Assembly: GCA_022432975.1 (NCBI GenBank)
Contig: CM039512.1
Span: 43,871,124-43,935,123 of the forward strand
DNA: 64,000 nt
DNA from: Begonia masoniana
Taxonomy: Eukaryota; Streptophyta; Magnoliopsida; Cucurbitales; Begoniaceae
Direction: 5' to 3'
Shown: in pieces, positions 21,067 through 32,951 of the stretch
Position numbering within the stretch: position 1 is the stretch's first letter
How the letters are laid out: each line of letters begins with the position of its first letter
Position numbers and translations under genes: made by a program
The notes under the pieces: model-generated
Seen by the model: the letters and a program-made list of their open reading frames with translations, nothing else
What the model was told of the DNA's origin: nothing
The model's database searches: none

Positions 21067-24000
21067 GTTAAACCCAATCCTCGGGCTGAAAGCTCCGTTC
21101 AGTTCTGTTGCGATCTGTGTATAGTTTCATCCGACTCTGTGCTTGGGCAATATTCTCCTTCAGCAACTTATCCATTGCATGTCGGTCGCAAAGGAAACCA
21201 TCAGCAGCGGCGGAAGGAGATTGTAAATAAGGACCTAGAGCGAGCCGAGGTGGAGGCAGATAATATAAGGCTTCGAAGGGGGTCATTTTAATGGCGGTCT
21301 GGACCGTAGTGTTGTACCACCATTCAGTTAAGGGAAGCCATTGCCTCCAAGCAGATGGTTTCTGGAAAGTCATGCAACGTAGGTACATTTCAAGACACTG
21401 GTTAAGCCTTTCTGTTTGGCCATCTGATTCAGGGTGATAAGCGGTGGACGTATGCAGTTCAGCTCCCAATGAAAAGGAAACAGATTGCCAAAAAGAGGAG
21501 AGAAAAATCGGATCCCTGTCCGAGACTAATGACTGGGGTATGCCATGCAATTTGAAAATATTGTCCAGAAATAAATTGGCTACCTGGATCGCCGTGAATG
21601 GGTGGCCGAGAGCCAAAAAGTGTGCGTATTTGGTGAAGCGATCCACCATCACAAGAATATAATTGGATTGAAGGGAGCTAGGCAAACCATCTATAAAGTC
21701 CATGGTGATGTGAGTCCATGGGTGCTAGGGTATCGGTAGTGGTTGGAGAAGTCCAGGATAACTCATGTGTTCATGTTTGCATCGCTGGCAAATATCACAA
21801 CTGCCGACGTAAGTTTGGACATCTTTTGTAAGCCCTGGCCACCAAAACAAGGATTTGGCTCGATGAAGTGTTGCCTAAATACCCGAGTGTCCACCCTCAG
21901 CAGAATCATGTAAAGTCTTGAGAACCTTGGAACGAATGGCGTTTCCCGACCCCAGGACTAATCTGCCCTGGAAACGGATTAAGCCATTTGAAAAGGAGAA
22001 CGAAGGCTCCTGAGAAGCATCAACCGATAGCTTGGTGAGTAGATCTGCTGCCCACGCGTCCCCCTCATAACTGGAGTTGACCTCTTGCATCCACTGAGGT
22101 GTATTCAAAGTTATAGTCTGACATTGTGCGACTGCTGGGGGCGAAGGGTGAGTTGCTCGTGAAAGAGCGTCAGCCACGACATTCAGTTTTCCCTGTCTTT
22201 ATTCGATCACGTAATCTAAACCCAGCAACTTGGATAACCATTTCTGCTAAAGTGGGGTATTAATGTGTTGCTCCAGCAAATACTTCAGTGACTGGTGATT
22301 AGTTTACATGATAAATTTATTGCCTTCTAGGTAGTGTCGCCAGAGTTGCACGGCGGAGACTAGAGCTAATAGCTCCTTCTCATAGATCGACAGCCCTCTA
22401 TTTTTCAAATTAAAAGGCTGCTCATAAAAGCTATAGCCCGATGGTGTTGCATCAACACTGCCCCCATACCATCTTGACAAGTATCAGTTTGAATCACGAA
22501 GGGCTAAGAGAAATCTGGTAATGTTAGTACTGGTGGAGCGCTCATTGCAATTTGAGCTTCTGGAAAGCTTCCTCGGCTGTCGAATCCCAGACAAATGCAT
22601 TGGTCTTTAATAGTGTTGTGAGTGGTTTCGCCAGAATACCATAGTTGCAGATAAATTTTCGATAGTAGCCAGTTAGACCCAGGAATCCTCGCAATTGTTT
22701 GATAGTGGTGGACGATGGCCATTTCACCATTGCCGCAATTTTAATGGGGTCTGCTTTGACTCCCTCCTTAGAAATGATGTGACCTAAATATCTGACCTCT
22801 GGTTGACCAAAAAGGCACTTGGATTCCTTGGCAACTAGTTTATGGCTTCTCAACAGTTGTAATACCAATCTCAGATGTTTGTAATGGGTCTCTAAAGTGG
22901 GGTTGTATACCAGTATGTCGTCAAAGAAAACCAGGATGAATTTTCTCAGGTGAGGTTGAAAAATATTATTCATGAGTGCCTGGAATGTCGCCGGTGCATT
23001 TGTGAGACCGAAAGGCATCACTCTGAACTCATAAAGCCCTTGTTGTGTTTTGAACGCCATTTTATGGCAATCCTCTTCTTGTACTCTGATTTGGTGGTAC
23101 CCAGCCCTTAGGTCGATTTTTGAGAAAACCGACGAGCCATGAAGCTCGTTTAGCAGTTCATCTATTATGGGCATGGGAAATTTGTCTATAATGGTGATGG
23201 CGTTCAACTGTCTGTAGTCGACGAAGAATCTCCACTGCTCATCTTTCTTCCGTACTAGGAGCACCGGCGACGCAAAAGGGCTATTACTAGGGATGATAAT
23301 ACCTTCTTGCAGCATCTCCTGCACCAGTTTCTCAATCTCCGATTTCTGTGAAAATGGGCATCTGTATGGCAAAATGCGGAAAGGTTTTGCGTCTGGCTGT
23401 AGTGGAATCCGATAATCGTGACTTCTCTCCGGTGGTAAACCCGGTAGTGGGGTAAATACATCCTTGAAATCCTGAATGATCACTTTAATACATTCCGGTT
23501 CCGGTTGTTCGGGTTTTATCTCCGTTATGCTGAGTTGTGCAATAAAGCCACCCGGTTGTTTCCTCCAATGGTTGTGAAGTGATTTTGGGTTGGACAGCTT
23601 ACCGACTTCCCGTGGGTTGGCATACGGTATGGTTAATGGGCCTCCCTCATACTGAACCAACAACTGTCTACGTGGAGGGTCGAATGTCACTGGGCTGTGT
23701 TCGGCTATCCAGTTGATGCCCAATATCATGTCACTTCCCTTGAATCTCAAAGTTCTCAGCGGGAACGTGAAAGGGATTCCAATCATTTTCCAGGTCACCA
23801 GTTCCGGCAATTCCTTACTTACCAGCTTTTCACCATTGGCTACCATCAACGAAAACCAAAAATGAGCAGCTAACCTTTCCTCGATGAAACTGTTAGTGCT
23901 TTCACTGTCAATCAGAACAGAAATCTGTTGTTAGCCAAGCTGCCCGGCAATTCGTACCGTATCATTTGTCGTCTGGCCCGTGAGAGCATGGAGGGAAACT

Positions 24001-24700
24001 GCTAAGGGAGCGATTTTGTTGGGGTTATCTGGCTCTTCGTCACTCAAAGAGCTGCCCTTCTCTTCCTCCTCGGGATCAACGATGAGAACATTTAGTGCTC
24101 GGTTCTTGGAAATGTGTTCCGCAAAGTACTTTTCATCGCACTTGAAATAGAGACCCAGTTTTCGTTTAAGCTGTAGATTAACTTGCAGAATTTTATGCAC
24201 TCTGTAGGGCGGCTTTGAGCTTTCTACCTCCTGGTGGGGAGTGTTCGCCGGAGGTGCCTTTGGAAATTCTGTCCACTTAGAGTTGGGAAATTGTCGAGCT
24301 GTTTTCCACCCTTTACTCAGCACTCCCATAGCGGTTTCTTGAAGAACGGCAACTTCTATTGCTTGTTCGAGAGTCGACGAGCGGGCGATTTTAACCATTG
24401 CTCTTATCTCTGCCTTTAACCCACTGGTGAACCCTGTGATCCAAAAAGACTCTGGCATTTTTGGTAAGTGTGGTTGAGCTTGAGCTTTTAATTCCTCGAA
24501 TTTTTCCAGGTAGTCGACAACGGTCCCTATTTGAGAAACCTTGCTGAGTGTCTCCAATACATCTTCTCCCGGGTTGGCTGAGAATCGCTTGCACAGTGCA
24601 GCTGTAAACTGCCTCCAGGTAACCCCGGTTTTTGTCGCCACCCACCCATGATACCATACATCCGCTTTCTCGCGTAAAAAAGTTCTGCCATTTCTAGTTT
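21067..24700 (-). pseudogene. Gag-pol remnant of an older small gypsy chromovirus (Reina-like)
   Basis: Read from right to left, a gag remnant lies at about 24641-23931. Protease/RT follows at 23849-22542 with SPVLLVRKKD, FFVDYRQLN, FSKIDLRAGYHQI and FFDDILVY; an RNase H region with several stops at about 22540-22180; an integrase N-terminal part at 22177-21875; and the integrase core at 21703-21072 (VDRFTKYAHF, SDRDPIF, YHPESDGQTERLN). The frame is broken by multiple stops and shifts. The end at 21072 joins to 8474 across the solo LTR insertion. The compact size, short inferred LTR and sequence style suggest the Reina clade. It is the oldest layer of the nest. Confidence 0.9.
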
Positions 24701-25236
24701 TTAATTCTCAGCTATTCGATGTAAGTCGAAGTATCTATCTGCTTTTCTTACCCACTCTTAGGGATTGTCACCTGTTAAATGTGGGAGCTCGAGTTTGGGA
24801 AATCGCAGCAGTTGATGGTCGTAACGTGGGTGCTATGCGGGGGTTGGTGGGAAAAATGGTAACCTCACCGGTGGGTGCCATGGGCTCTGTTGTTGAATCG
24901 AAGGTGCCAGATTATTTTGGTAGGGGGTAGCGATGAATCGCTAGATATTGGTGGTGTTGGTGGAGTGCTTGAAGAGGGAATAGAAGATTCTCCCGTACCC
25001 TGTTGTTTTGGCCAAGAGTCAGTCGCGAATGGCTGTTTCTGCCCGGTCTCGGTTTTGTTTTGAGCAATTCTGGTCAATAAGGACATCAGGGCGTCATGTT
25101 TTACGGCAAAGTCTTGCATAAAGGATGTGAGAGTTTAGTCTATACGTTTCTGCTCTCCTTGCAAGTCCTGGAAGTTTTGCTCAGAAACAGCCAGTCGAGT
25201 GGTAAGTTCTGTGTTCACCTTTTGTTGCTCTTGATA

Positions 25237-25256
25237 CCCCCCCCCCCCCCCCCCCC
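25237..25256. repeat. C20 homopolymer
   Basis: Twenty consecutive cytosines lie in the leader/gag-start region of the older gypsy remnant (G20 on the coding strand). Length is unreliable in any assembly. Confidence 0.97.
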
Positions 25257-25320
25257 GGTCATCTTATTCATTGTTTCCTCATTTGTCTTCGCTCTGGTTT
25301 CTACTATTTTCCGATCGTAG

Positions 25321-25333
25321 CTGCTCTGATACA
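25321..25333 (-). promoter_or_regulatory. Primer binding site of the older gypsy element
   Basis: The minus strand reads TGTATCAGAGCAG, matching the initiator-tRNA type site TGGTATCAGAGC apart from one base. It lies at the expected 5' end of the gag-pol remnant, about eight bases inside the proposed LTR edge. Confidence 0.75.
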
Positions 25334-25341
25334 ACTTATTA

Positions 25342-25647
25342 TGTAAACAGCAATATGATCGGAAAAAGAAAATCTACTATTGTCCAGAGAACGTTTGCAG
25401 AAAATAGGAGAATAAGAGAGAGAGTTTAAGAGAGAATAGAAGAGAGGAAAATAGTAAAATAACAACACAACACCCGCCTCTCACTCCTCACGCTACTCAT
25501 TGTATCTGCTTCCTTCCCTTCTTACATAATGGCCACGTCAGCTGCTGGTCTAACCATAACCAGGTTGGATGCGGGTTTTTGGGTATTGCTCCGTTTCTTC
25601 TTAATGGACCAACTGCGTAGCCCATCATGGAGGCCTCTTCCATGACA
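25342..25647 (-). repeat. Probable 5' LTR of the older gypsy element
   Basis: The inner edge is set by the primer site. On the plus strand the block starts TGTAAACAGC and could end at CCATGACA, about 306 bp, a usual Reina-type LTR size. The outer edge is a guess because the partner LTR has been lost. Confidence 0.45.
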
Positions 25648-25836
25648 TTTGGTTTCTTCTATAGCCATTTTTTTCTTTGTTGTAAATCCATAACTATTGG
25701 GCGACAAAAATAAATGAAAAACTTTGATCAGTTGACTGATTGTTTGGTTGCTGAGAAACTAGCGTTTTGTTTGCTTATATTTCTTCTTTTGCGATTTAAG
25801 ATGAATCGAACAAGAGTGGTGACTCAATTTTAGGAA

Positions 25837-26147
25837 ATGGGTATCACGAAATCGCCGCAAGTATTGATTTTTTTCATATGGGTGATATCAATTTGTGTTT
25901 CTTCATCTTCATCTTCATCTTTATGTTTCAAAGGTGGAAGAAGATCAAAACAGTGTACAAACACAGAGAGGAAGATGAGAAGAGATTTAAAATCTTTGAG
26001 AGAAATCTCAAGTATATAATAGAGCATAATGAGAAGAACAATTCACCAAATGGGGGTCGATTCAGGCTGACCCAATTTGCAGATTGGACTTGTGAGGAGT
26101 TTAAGAAGAGATACCTGTCGACAAGAAGATTACATGACGGAAGATAA
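25837..26147 (+). pseudogene. Papain-type cysteine protease, prepro-region fragment
   Basis: The start (MGITKSPQVLIFFIWVISIC) is a good signal peptide. After a serine run, a frame one base away continues with a canonical I29 propeptide: MFQRWKKIKTVYK, then the ERFNIN-type EKRFKIFERNLKYIIEHN and FRLTQFADWT. It stops at 26147. In the family this propeptide keeps papain-like proteases inactive until cleavage. A single missing base near 25919 separates signal and propeptide frames, and no catalytic Cys/His domain follows within several kb. I call it a truncated pseudogene. A propeptide-only inhibitor gene is the alternative if the frame break is a sequencing error. Confidence 0.8.
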
Positions 26148-27160
26148 GCTAATTTTTCTTATTCCAAGAATTATTTCTCTATTATTTTATTTCATTTCGA
26201 TCACGACACAAAACTTCACATTCCTGAAAGTTTGGATATCTGAGTTGCCCCTACAGGAATATGTGACTAATCCCTAGAACAGGTTAAGTTACTAGAATTT
26301 TCCTTGAGAATAGACTCCGATTTTTTGTTTAATTTTGGATGTTGATATGTTGATTTAGTTTTGAGTATCAACTGTGACATAAATGAATCAAACAAAACTG
26401 CCAAGAACTAAAGACGACAAATTTTAAGGCTCCGGTTATAAACTTGGTTTCTACTTTCTAAATTTTAATGTGTCATATAAAAACTCGTATTTTATAAATT
26501 ATAATTCAATGGATTTTCAGCTGTATACTGGTATAAGTCTATTGTTTTTTCCCGTCCGAATGACCGAAATTTACGGGCTTCGTTTTCGTAAAATTGTGTA
26601 TTTCTTAATCAGGGGATTTTCGAGTGGGAATGCTCGAACAAACAGTCTGATTACTTAGGATTGGCTGCATCGAGTTGCCTTTCTAGTTTATGATGTTTCA
26701 ACATTTGTTTGTTTAGATATTAAAATGCACTTTTGTTCTTTCTTTCTTTCATTAAAATTTCCTACCAACGAGGTTTAAATGAAAACAAAAATCATAGCAA
26801 AAATCTTCTACCATAGATTATATCTATTTCTTATGAGATTAGTGATTTGAGTCAAGTACGAATATTTCCCATTTCAAAGAAGTTCTTCACGTCAAAATCT
26901 CTATCAAGTTGATAGAATTATAAGATCATAATAAAAAGTAACTTATGAATAGAAAATCAATCCTCTTCATAATCTAAATTCCATAGTTACTCTTTCGTCC
27001 ATCATAAAATTGATAATTACAAATATGCCTTTACTTATTTTTTAGGTCCATTGACCGAATTCATATTACCATATATACTTTTAAACTCAATTACTTAATA
27101 TGCTATTAATCACTTTGAAGGAATCACGTTATAATAATTTTATAATATATGGAGCTTATC
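26148..27160. other. AT-rich intergenic DNA
   Basis: I see no coding region, RNA gene or clear transposon edge here. The only ORF of note (26470-26658) shows no recognisable domain. Confidence 0.5.
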
Positions 27161-27289
27161 ATATGTGGTTGAAAATCTAACAATTTTCTACTTGAGCCAC
27201 TTATAAATCTAGCGGTTATATATTATTATCGAAACATTAAGATATGCAATAAATCATTCTCATTAATGTGAGGATATACTACAAATTTC

Positions 27290-28110
27290 GTGCTCCAACC
27301 ATACCAATATAGGATCGAAGCGATTTTTGTCCGCATAAATCAAAAGTCTTCCAATCCCTTTAAAAATTTGAAGTCCCGTGACACAATTTCTTAGCCATAA
27401 TGACTCATTTGATGCCTCCTATAAGTTCTGTAGCTATGGTGGAAAAAAGTTTTAAGTTATTGGTAAGCATTTTTTCAAATAGCTCCTCCAGGCTCCAGGT
27501 GACCAAAGAACATAGCCCAACATCAATTTTGGATTCACTTGGAATCCAACAGAATCAGAATACTCATTGATCTCCTAACTAATCTGATTTTTTATTTGTG
27601 AGCATATATAGTGCTTTTAAAGATCCATACAAAGATCGGTTAAAAATCTGTTTAACATTTTTTATGTGTATGCAATTTATCCATGCATACAAACTTAACC
27701 ATACATAAGACTTCCCGCATAGGAAATTTACTCTCATTAATCTTATGATATATACAAAAATCAACCAAAATTACCTCAAAACCATACGAGATGATGAATT
27801 GATGAAACATATGATATCATTGGTGAGAAACATATTTAAGCCGTAGATAACGTTTTTCTTTTTCCAATAAAACCGTATCCTTTGAATCATCTAATACAAA
27901 TGGTATTGATTGTACCATATAAATTGTGTCTTCAATACCACTATTGACGTTGTCTTAACATCCATCTAATTTAGCTCAACATCAAAATGAATTATGAATG
28001 TCATAATTATCTTAAGAATTTTGTCAAAGAAACTGGAGAGAGAGTTTCTTTTAGCCGATGACTTCTGTTTGAGAAAATCCCTTAGCAACAACACAAATCT
28101 CATATGTCCC
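27290..28110 (-). pseudogene. Decayed Ty1-copia pol relic
   Basis: Minus-strand translation across many stops gives an RT start at 28110-27880 (VAKGFSQTE, then MDVKT and an IEDTIYMVQ-like stretch) and an RNase H block at about 27560-27290 (EASNESLWLRNCVTGLQI). Most of the palm and connection between them is deleted. It is far older than the copia element at the left edge, and no LTRs could be delimited. Confidence 0.7.
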
Positions 28111-28959
28111 AATCCAGGAGCGGGTTTAGACAAAAATATCAGGTTAAATTAGTCAATTATATTATAAATTATATTATATTCAACTCTATTAAATCTTTAC
28201 TTCGTTCAAAATTAGTACAGTCATTCTAAAAACTATTCAAAGTAAATTCTAATTTCACCTATGTTAATTTTTCTCAAATTTAACTGCACAGTAATTTCTC
28301 AAATTATCAATTTTGATTAATTTATCAAAAAGTTCAACGATGACTATAAAATGACAAAACGACAAAACCCATGACACGTTGTCAGTCAATAATGTAAAAA
28401 GACGACATATGAAATTTAATTAACATAACAACATAAACAATACGAGTTTTTACAATACAGACCATACATTTATTTTACATTAAATTTTAAATTTGAATTT
28501 TTTGAAAGTCTTCCGCTATTTATTTTTTAAAGACTTGTTTTTGTTTTGATGAAAATAAGTAAAATAAAAAAAACTGAAAGGTTAACGCTACTGGGCGTTA
28601 CACATCTCTTTGACTTTAAGCCTCAACACTCGACATCTCCTTATTTTTCAACCAAATCATCATGCTTACTGTTTTAATTTTTTTCCGATCAATACTAGGT
28701 TTACTTTTAAATATAATGTTTGTCGCTCGTTAATCGATATAATTAATATATTCTTTTAATTTTTTATAATTAATCTTAATTATTATAAAAATTAACTAGG
28801 GATAAAATTAGCAACCAAATATAGCACTAATTGTACAAGTTACATATCTACCAAGATCAAAATTAGGGAGGAAAGAGGGGTAAAAAGGTAAATATGGAAC
28901 CTTTTCTAAAACCTCTAAAAGGATGGATGGACTCCAACCCGGTTTTCTTCGCTCGCACT
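28111..28959. other. AT-rich upstream region of the GTE gene
   Basis: No ORF or domain is recognised. GGGCGTTACA at 28594-28603 equals the 3' terminus of the solo LTR at 21057-21066 and may mark a buried LTR end, but no matching start was found. The last 200 bp should contain the GTE promoter. Confidence 0.4.
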
Positions 28960-29069
28960 TTTCTTGAACGCAGCAAATTGTCCTTCTCCCCCGCGCCCTA
29001 GCCTTGAGCGCGCCTCTCTTTGAGAGGGGCTTTCCAGCCCTTTCTCCAGCGCCAAATCTTCTTCAACAT

Positions 29070-29740
29070 ATGAATTGCTTTGGTTCTGGAAATTCTCATC
29101 CGTCTACGGTGAGTTCCGATTCCCGGTTGATGCGACTTTTGGCTTCTATTTAGGGTATACGTCTGTTTTCTCGAATTTCATTTCGACTGTACTAAATTTA
29201 TTAAGTGGATTCGTTTTTTTTTTTAAGTCGATTGTGGATTTGCTTACCTTTACTCTTTGGGTTTATTTATTTTTTTGAAATTTTGAGAGATCTCGGCATT
29301 CAATTTGGGGGACTTCTGAGTGGTTCTTTTATTTCAACCTGAGTGGCACTGGTATCTTACTAGTTACTAGCGGGTGTTTTGTGCTAGAAACTAAAGCTTA
29401 ACCTTTTTTAGACAAAAATGCTCTCTTTTCACTAGTAGATCTCTTTTTTAATGTCAAAATAGTATACAAAATATCCTTCAAAAAAATTGCCTTTGCAACA
29501 GAGGACCATTTCTGTTTATTTTCATGCAAATAGTTTTTTTTTTTTTTGCAATTCAGTGATTGTATTGCCATCGCACAATTAATAAGTCACTTATGCAAGA
29601 AACTTCAAAAAAAAATTATATTGTTGTATCTTCTGCCTTTCAATCGTGTCATCCTTTTTTAGGCAAATGGGATCATTGTTTATCAGAAGTCGTGCAAACT
29701 TACACTATTTGAATACTTGGAAAAGTTGTTGATGCCGTAG
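29070..29740 (+). other. Possible upstream ORF in the GTE leader, split by an intron
   Basis: A leader exon appears to end at 29108 (ACG before GTGAGT), and the next exon starts at 29663 after TTTTTTAG. An ATG at 29070 then reads 38 codons through the splice to a TAG at 29738-29740, twelve bases before the main ATG at 29753. Such leader ORFs often lower translation. The splice pair is predicted, not shown. Confidence 0.45.
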
Positions 29741-29752
29741 CTGTTTCTCGCC

Positions 29753-32617
29753 ATGATTGCTACTGAAATAATTATATCAAATGATAAGATGAACAACAGG
29801 ACTAGCAAACGAGTAGATGCTCAACCAGGAAAGCAATTATGTGAATTTCAAAAGCAGGTAGACCACAGGCCATCAGACAGTGAGCACTCATCGAAGATAA
29901 ATGTTAAATATAAGGGCTTCTTTAATCCTTCTGAAGATAGACAGGAGATGGTGAATAGCTTTTTAGTGGGAAAATCTTCAGTGCAATTTTCCAAGAAGCG
30001 CAGAGCCTCTGATATCATGGAGGGTCAAAAGAAGAGGCAGAAGATGGATCGTGGTGCAACACAACAATGTTGTGTGATTTTGAAGACCCTAATGACTCAT
30101 CCAGCTGGTTGGGTTTTTAATCATCCCGTGGATCCTGTGGCCTTGAATATCCCTGATTATTTCTCAATTATATCTGAGCCAATGGATTTGGGCACTGTAA
30201 AATCAAGACTGCAGGAAAATATGTATCTTGAAACTGATAGATTTGTGGCTGATGTGAGATTGACATTTTCCAATGCTGCACGCTATAATCCTCCTTCTAA
30301 TAGTGTGCATAAGATGGCAAACGAACTAAGTGACATTTTTGAGGAGAGATGGAAATTATTAGAGGAAAAATGGTTTGAAAGATCTAAGTCTGGACTGGGA
30401 AAATTTTCATTTGAACAAGTGAAGGATTTTAATGATGCAAGGCATAAAAAAAGAAACAACTCGTGTCTTGTTCCAGAAAATTCTTTACCTGCTCAGTCAT
30501 GTTCAAACGAAAAGAAGGTCATCAGGCTCTCTTTAAAACCTAAAGGCACGGAAGTAAGTAATGTAGTTATGCTGGGAAAAAATAATGCTTACAATTTGTA
30601 TGTCGGATTTTCATTTGTAGCATAAATAATTGAGGAACTGTTTTTAGCTGACTGTTTTTACAAAATGTATCATCTGGCTTTCCTAGTGCTATTTTACTTT
30701 CATCCGCAATTCATAATTTGCAGAAGCAAGTGATCTTTTTCTTCATTTTGTGATTTTTTTTTTCCCATTGTAGAAGCTTGCAATGTTCTGTTCTCATATG
30801 ATTTATAACATTTCCAGGGAGCGCTTTTAAAAACAGAGATTCCCTTTGTGAACAAATCTTCAGCAAAGAACTTCAGTAAAGGTATTGGCAGAAGACTGAA
30901 ATTTCTGCTTTATGGCTCTTTATAGGAGCTAATAGGCATGTGTCTTATAGGCCCAGATACTGATGGTACACATGTTTGTGACTCCGTTAATGGAAAGGGG
31001 CCACAGAGCCTGGTTTCCGACAACTGTGGAACATGTGACTGCTTTCCCTGTCAGTGCAGCTTTTCGAGTGATTTAACACATGTATCCTCAGATGGTTAGT
31101 TCATCTCACTTCTTCTGCTATTAACTGCTGTTACAGAGAAGTTGGCTGAAGGCCCTATTGGTTTGCTTTTAGATTTATCCTCAGAAAGGTCATCAATAAG
31201 AGATACTCTGGACATTGTTAAATCTTGTACACTGGTATGTTCGTTGTACACATCAGTGGCCATATTGTTTATGAAAATTAGTCTTGGTTTTTTTGTACTG
31301 AAATTCCACTGCAATTTAGACTTCTGAAGCAAAGGTCATGTCAAACTCCCAGATACCGAAATCAGATTCAGATTCTCAAGGTAATGGGACTATCTATATT
31401 TTTCAAGTGTTAATTATTTCTGTGTTTTTTATCATCTGAATTTTGGAGATGTGCAGGGGTTGGGAATGATTTGGCTGGTGCAGATATGTGCCATACTAAT
31501 CAGTTGCATGCTGCAGATTCTACCTCTGAAGGTCAGTTCTCTTTCTGCGCATGTTCAATATTGATTTTGCATTATATCATGGTATTTCTAAAAAAATTGT
31601 GTCCTGTTTGCCTTTTTGTTTGCAGTAGCTTTTGCCTCTGTGTGGGTTTAATATAATATATGGTCTGATGTTGCAGGATGGAGCACCCCAGCTTTTGAAA
31701 TTCAACTTTCACCGAAAAAGGCTCTTCGTACTGCAATGCTGAAGAGGCGATTTGCGGACACTATTTTGAAAGCGCAGCAGAAAACACTACTTGATCATGT
31801 GAGGTTTTCTACAATGGAGGATCTAATTCAGAATTAAAATTATAATAACCAGTGATTCATACGGCACTTGTTGATCGATTATAGATGTTTCATATTTGTT
31901 GTTTGCAGGGTGACAAAGTGAAAATGCAGCAAGAAAAGGACAAAATGGAAAGAAGGCAGCGTGAAGGTTAAACAACTTTACTTGCGTACAAAATAGTTTA
32001 TTTTATTTTAATGAAACAAGGGTACATATACGTAAAATTTTCGTTTTATGTCGTCACAATATGGTCCTATAAAATAATTGTCGATGCTGTGGCATTTGCA
32101 AACTCGAAATAATTACTCTCAACTGATCAAGTTTTAAATCACCCCATGAGATCTATTCGTTATGTGCTGAAATTTGGTTCTGTACTTTTCTGCTTGTACA
32201 GAAAGAGAACGACTGGAAGCACAAATAAAGGCTGCAGAAGCTGCCTCAAGGACGAGAGCAGAAGCTGCGCAGAAGCAACAGAGGGAACAAGAAAGAGAAG
32301 CCGCTCGAGTTGCAATTAAAATGGTGAACTTTCGAAACTACTATACTATGCGTGCATATAGTGATGATTGTGAAGTTCACAAATATCATCTCTTCTTTGT
32401 GACATACATTATCTGGCTGCCACAGATGGAAAAGACGGTTGAATTAGACCAAAATCTAGAATTCCTGAAAGAGCTGGAGATGCTGAGTGGAAAAATGATT
32501 CTCATTCAACCCCGGTGCAATGCTCGGGATTACCCCCGAACGCCATTGGAGCGATTGGGCTTGTATCTGAAAGACGAATTCTTTGGAGACGGGGACGAAG
32601 AAATGAAGGGGAATTGA
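29753..32617 (+). CDS. GTE: Bromodomain GTE-type transcription regulator, 578 aa
   Basis: Coding exons by GT..AG and frame: 29753-30553, 30818-30881, 30951-31094, 31137-31234, 31320-31380, 31457-31531, 31677-31798, 31909-31966, 32202-32323, 32426-32617; a non-coding exon precedes them (ends 29108, resumes 29663). All joins keep frame. Residues 105-208 are a bromodomain (HPVDPVALNIPDYFSIISEP; acetyl-lysine-contacting Asn179 in ARYNPP), which reads acetylated histones in the nucleus. A basic stretch (KKRRASD, KKRQK) precedes it. Then come a Cys-rich CGTCDCFPCQC segment typical of plant GTEs, a charged coiled coil with LKRRFADTILKAQQ (about 420-515), and the conserved end with TPLERLGLYLK. Closest in layout to the GTE8-GTE12 group. 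A classical NET domain is not evident. Confidence 0.92.
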
Positions 32618-32951
32618 ATGTTAGGTTTTATGTTTTATTTCACCAAAGTTGATGTTTGATGATTTGGTTTGGTCTGGTCTCTGACTGGTAGTAGGCTGGC
32701 TCTGTTTATAATAGTGTAGTAGTGGGTGGGGGAGATGTAAGATATATAGAATAGGATTTGATTAAAAGCTGTATAGTTCTCTTTTGTCCAATGAGAAAAC
32801 TGAATCCTTCTTCTGCGCTTACTTCAACAACAATTGTGATGCCTTAGAATGAGTATGTGAGGGTCAAGGGCAAAATGGTAAATGGCGTAATTACCTTGGC
32901 CTCATCCTTTAATTTTATTCAATCATTTCTCTTCCATTCCCCGTCTCCGCC
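32618..32951 (+). other. GTE 3' UTR and seipin 5' flank
   Basis: Only 334 bp separate the GTE stop from the seipin ATG. The stretch must hold the GTE terminator and the seipin promoter and leader. No ORF or repeat is seen. Confidence 0.6.

Noticed and set aside
28594..28603. GGGCGTTACA as the end of another solo LTR
   Set aside because: Identical to the solo LTR terminus, but no matching TGTAACG start or target duplication was found nearby.
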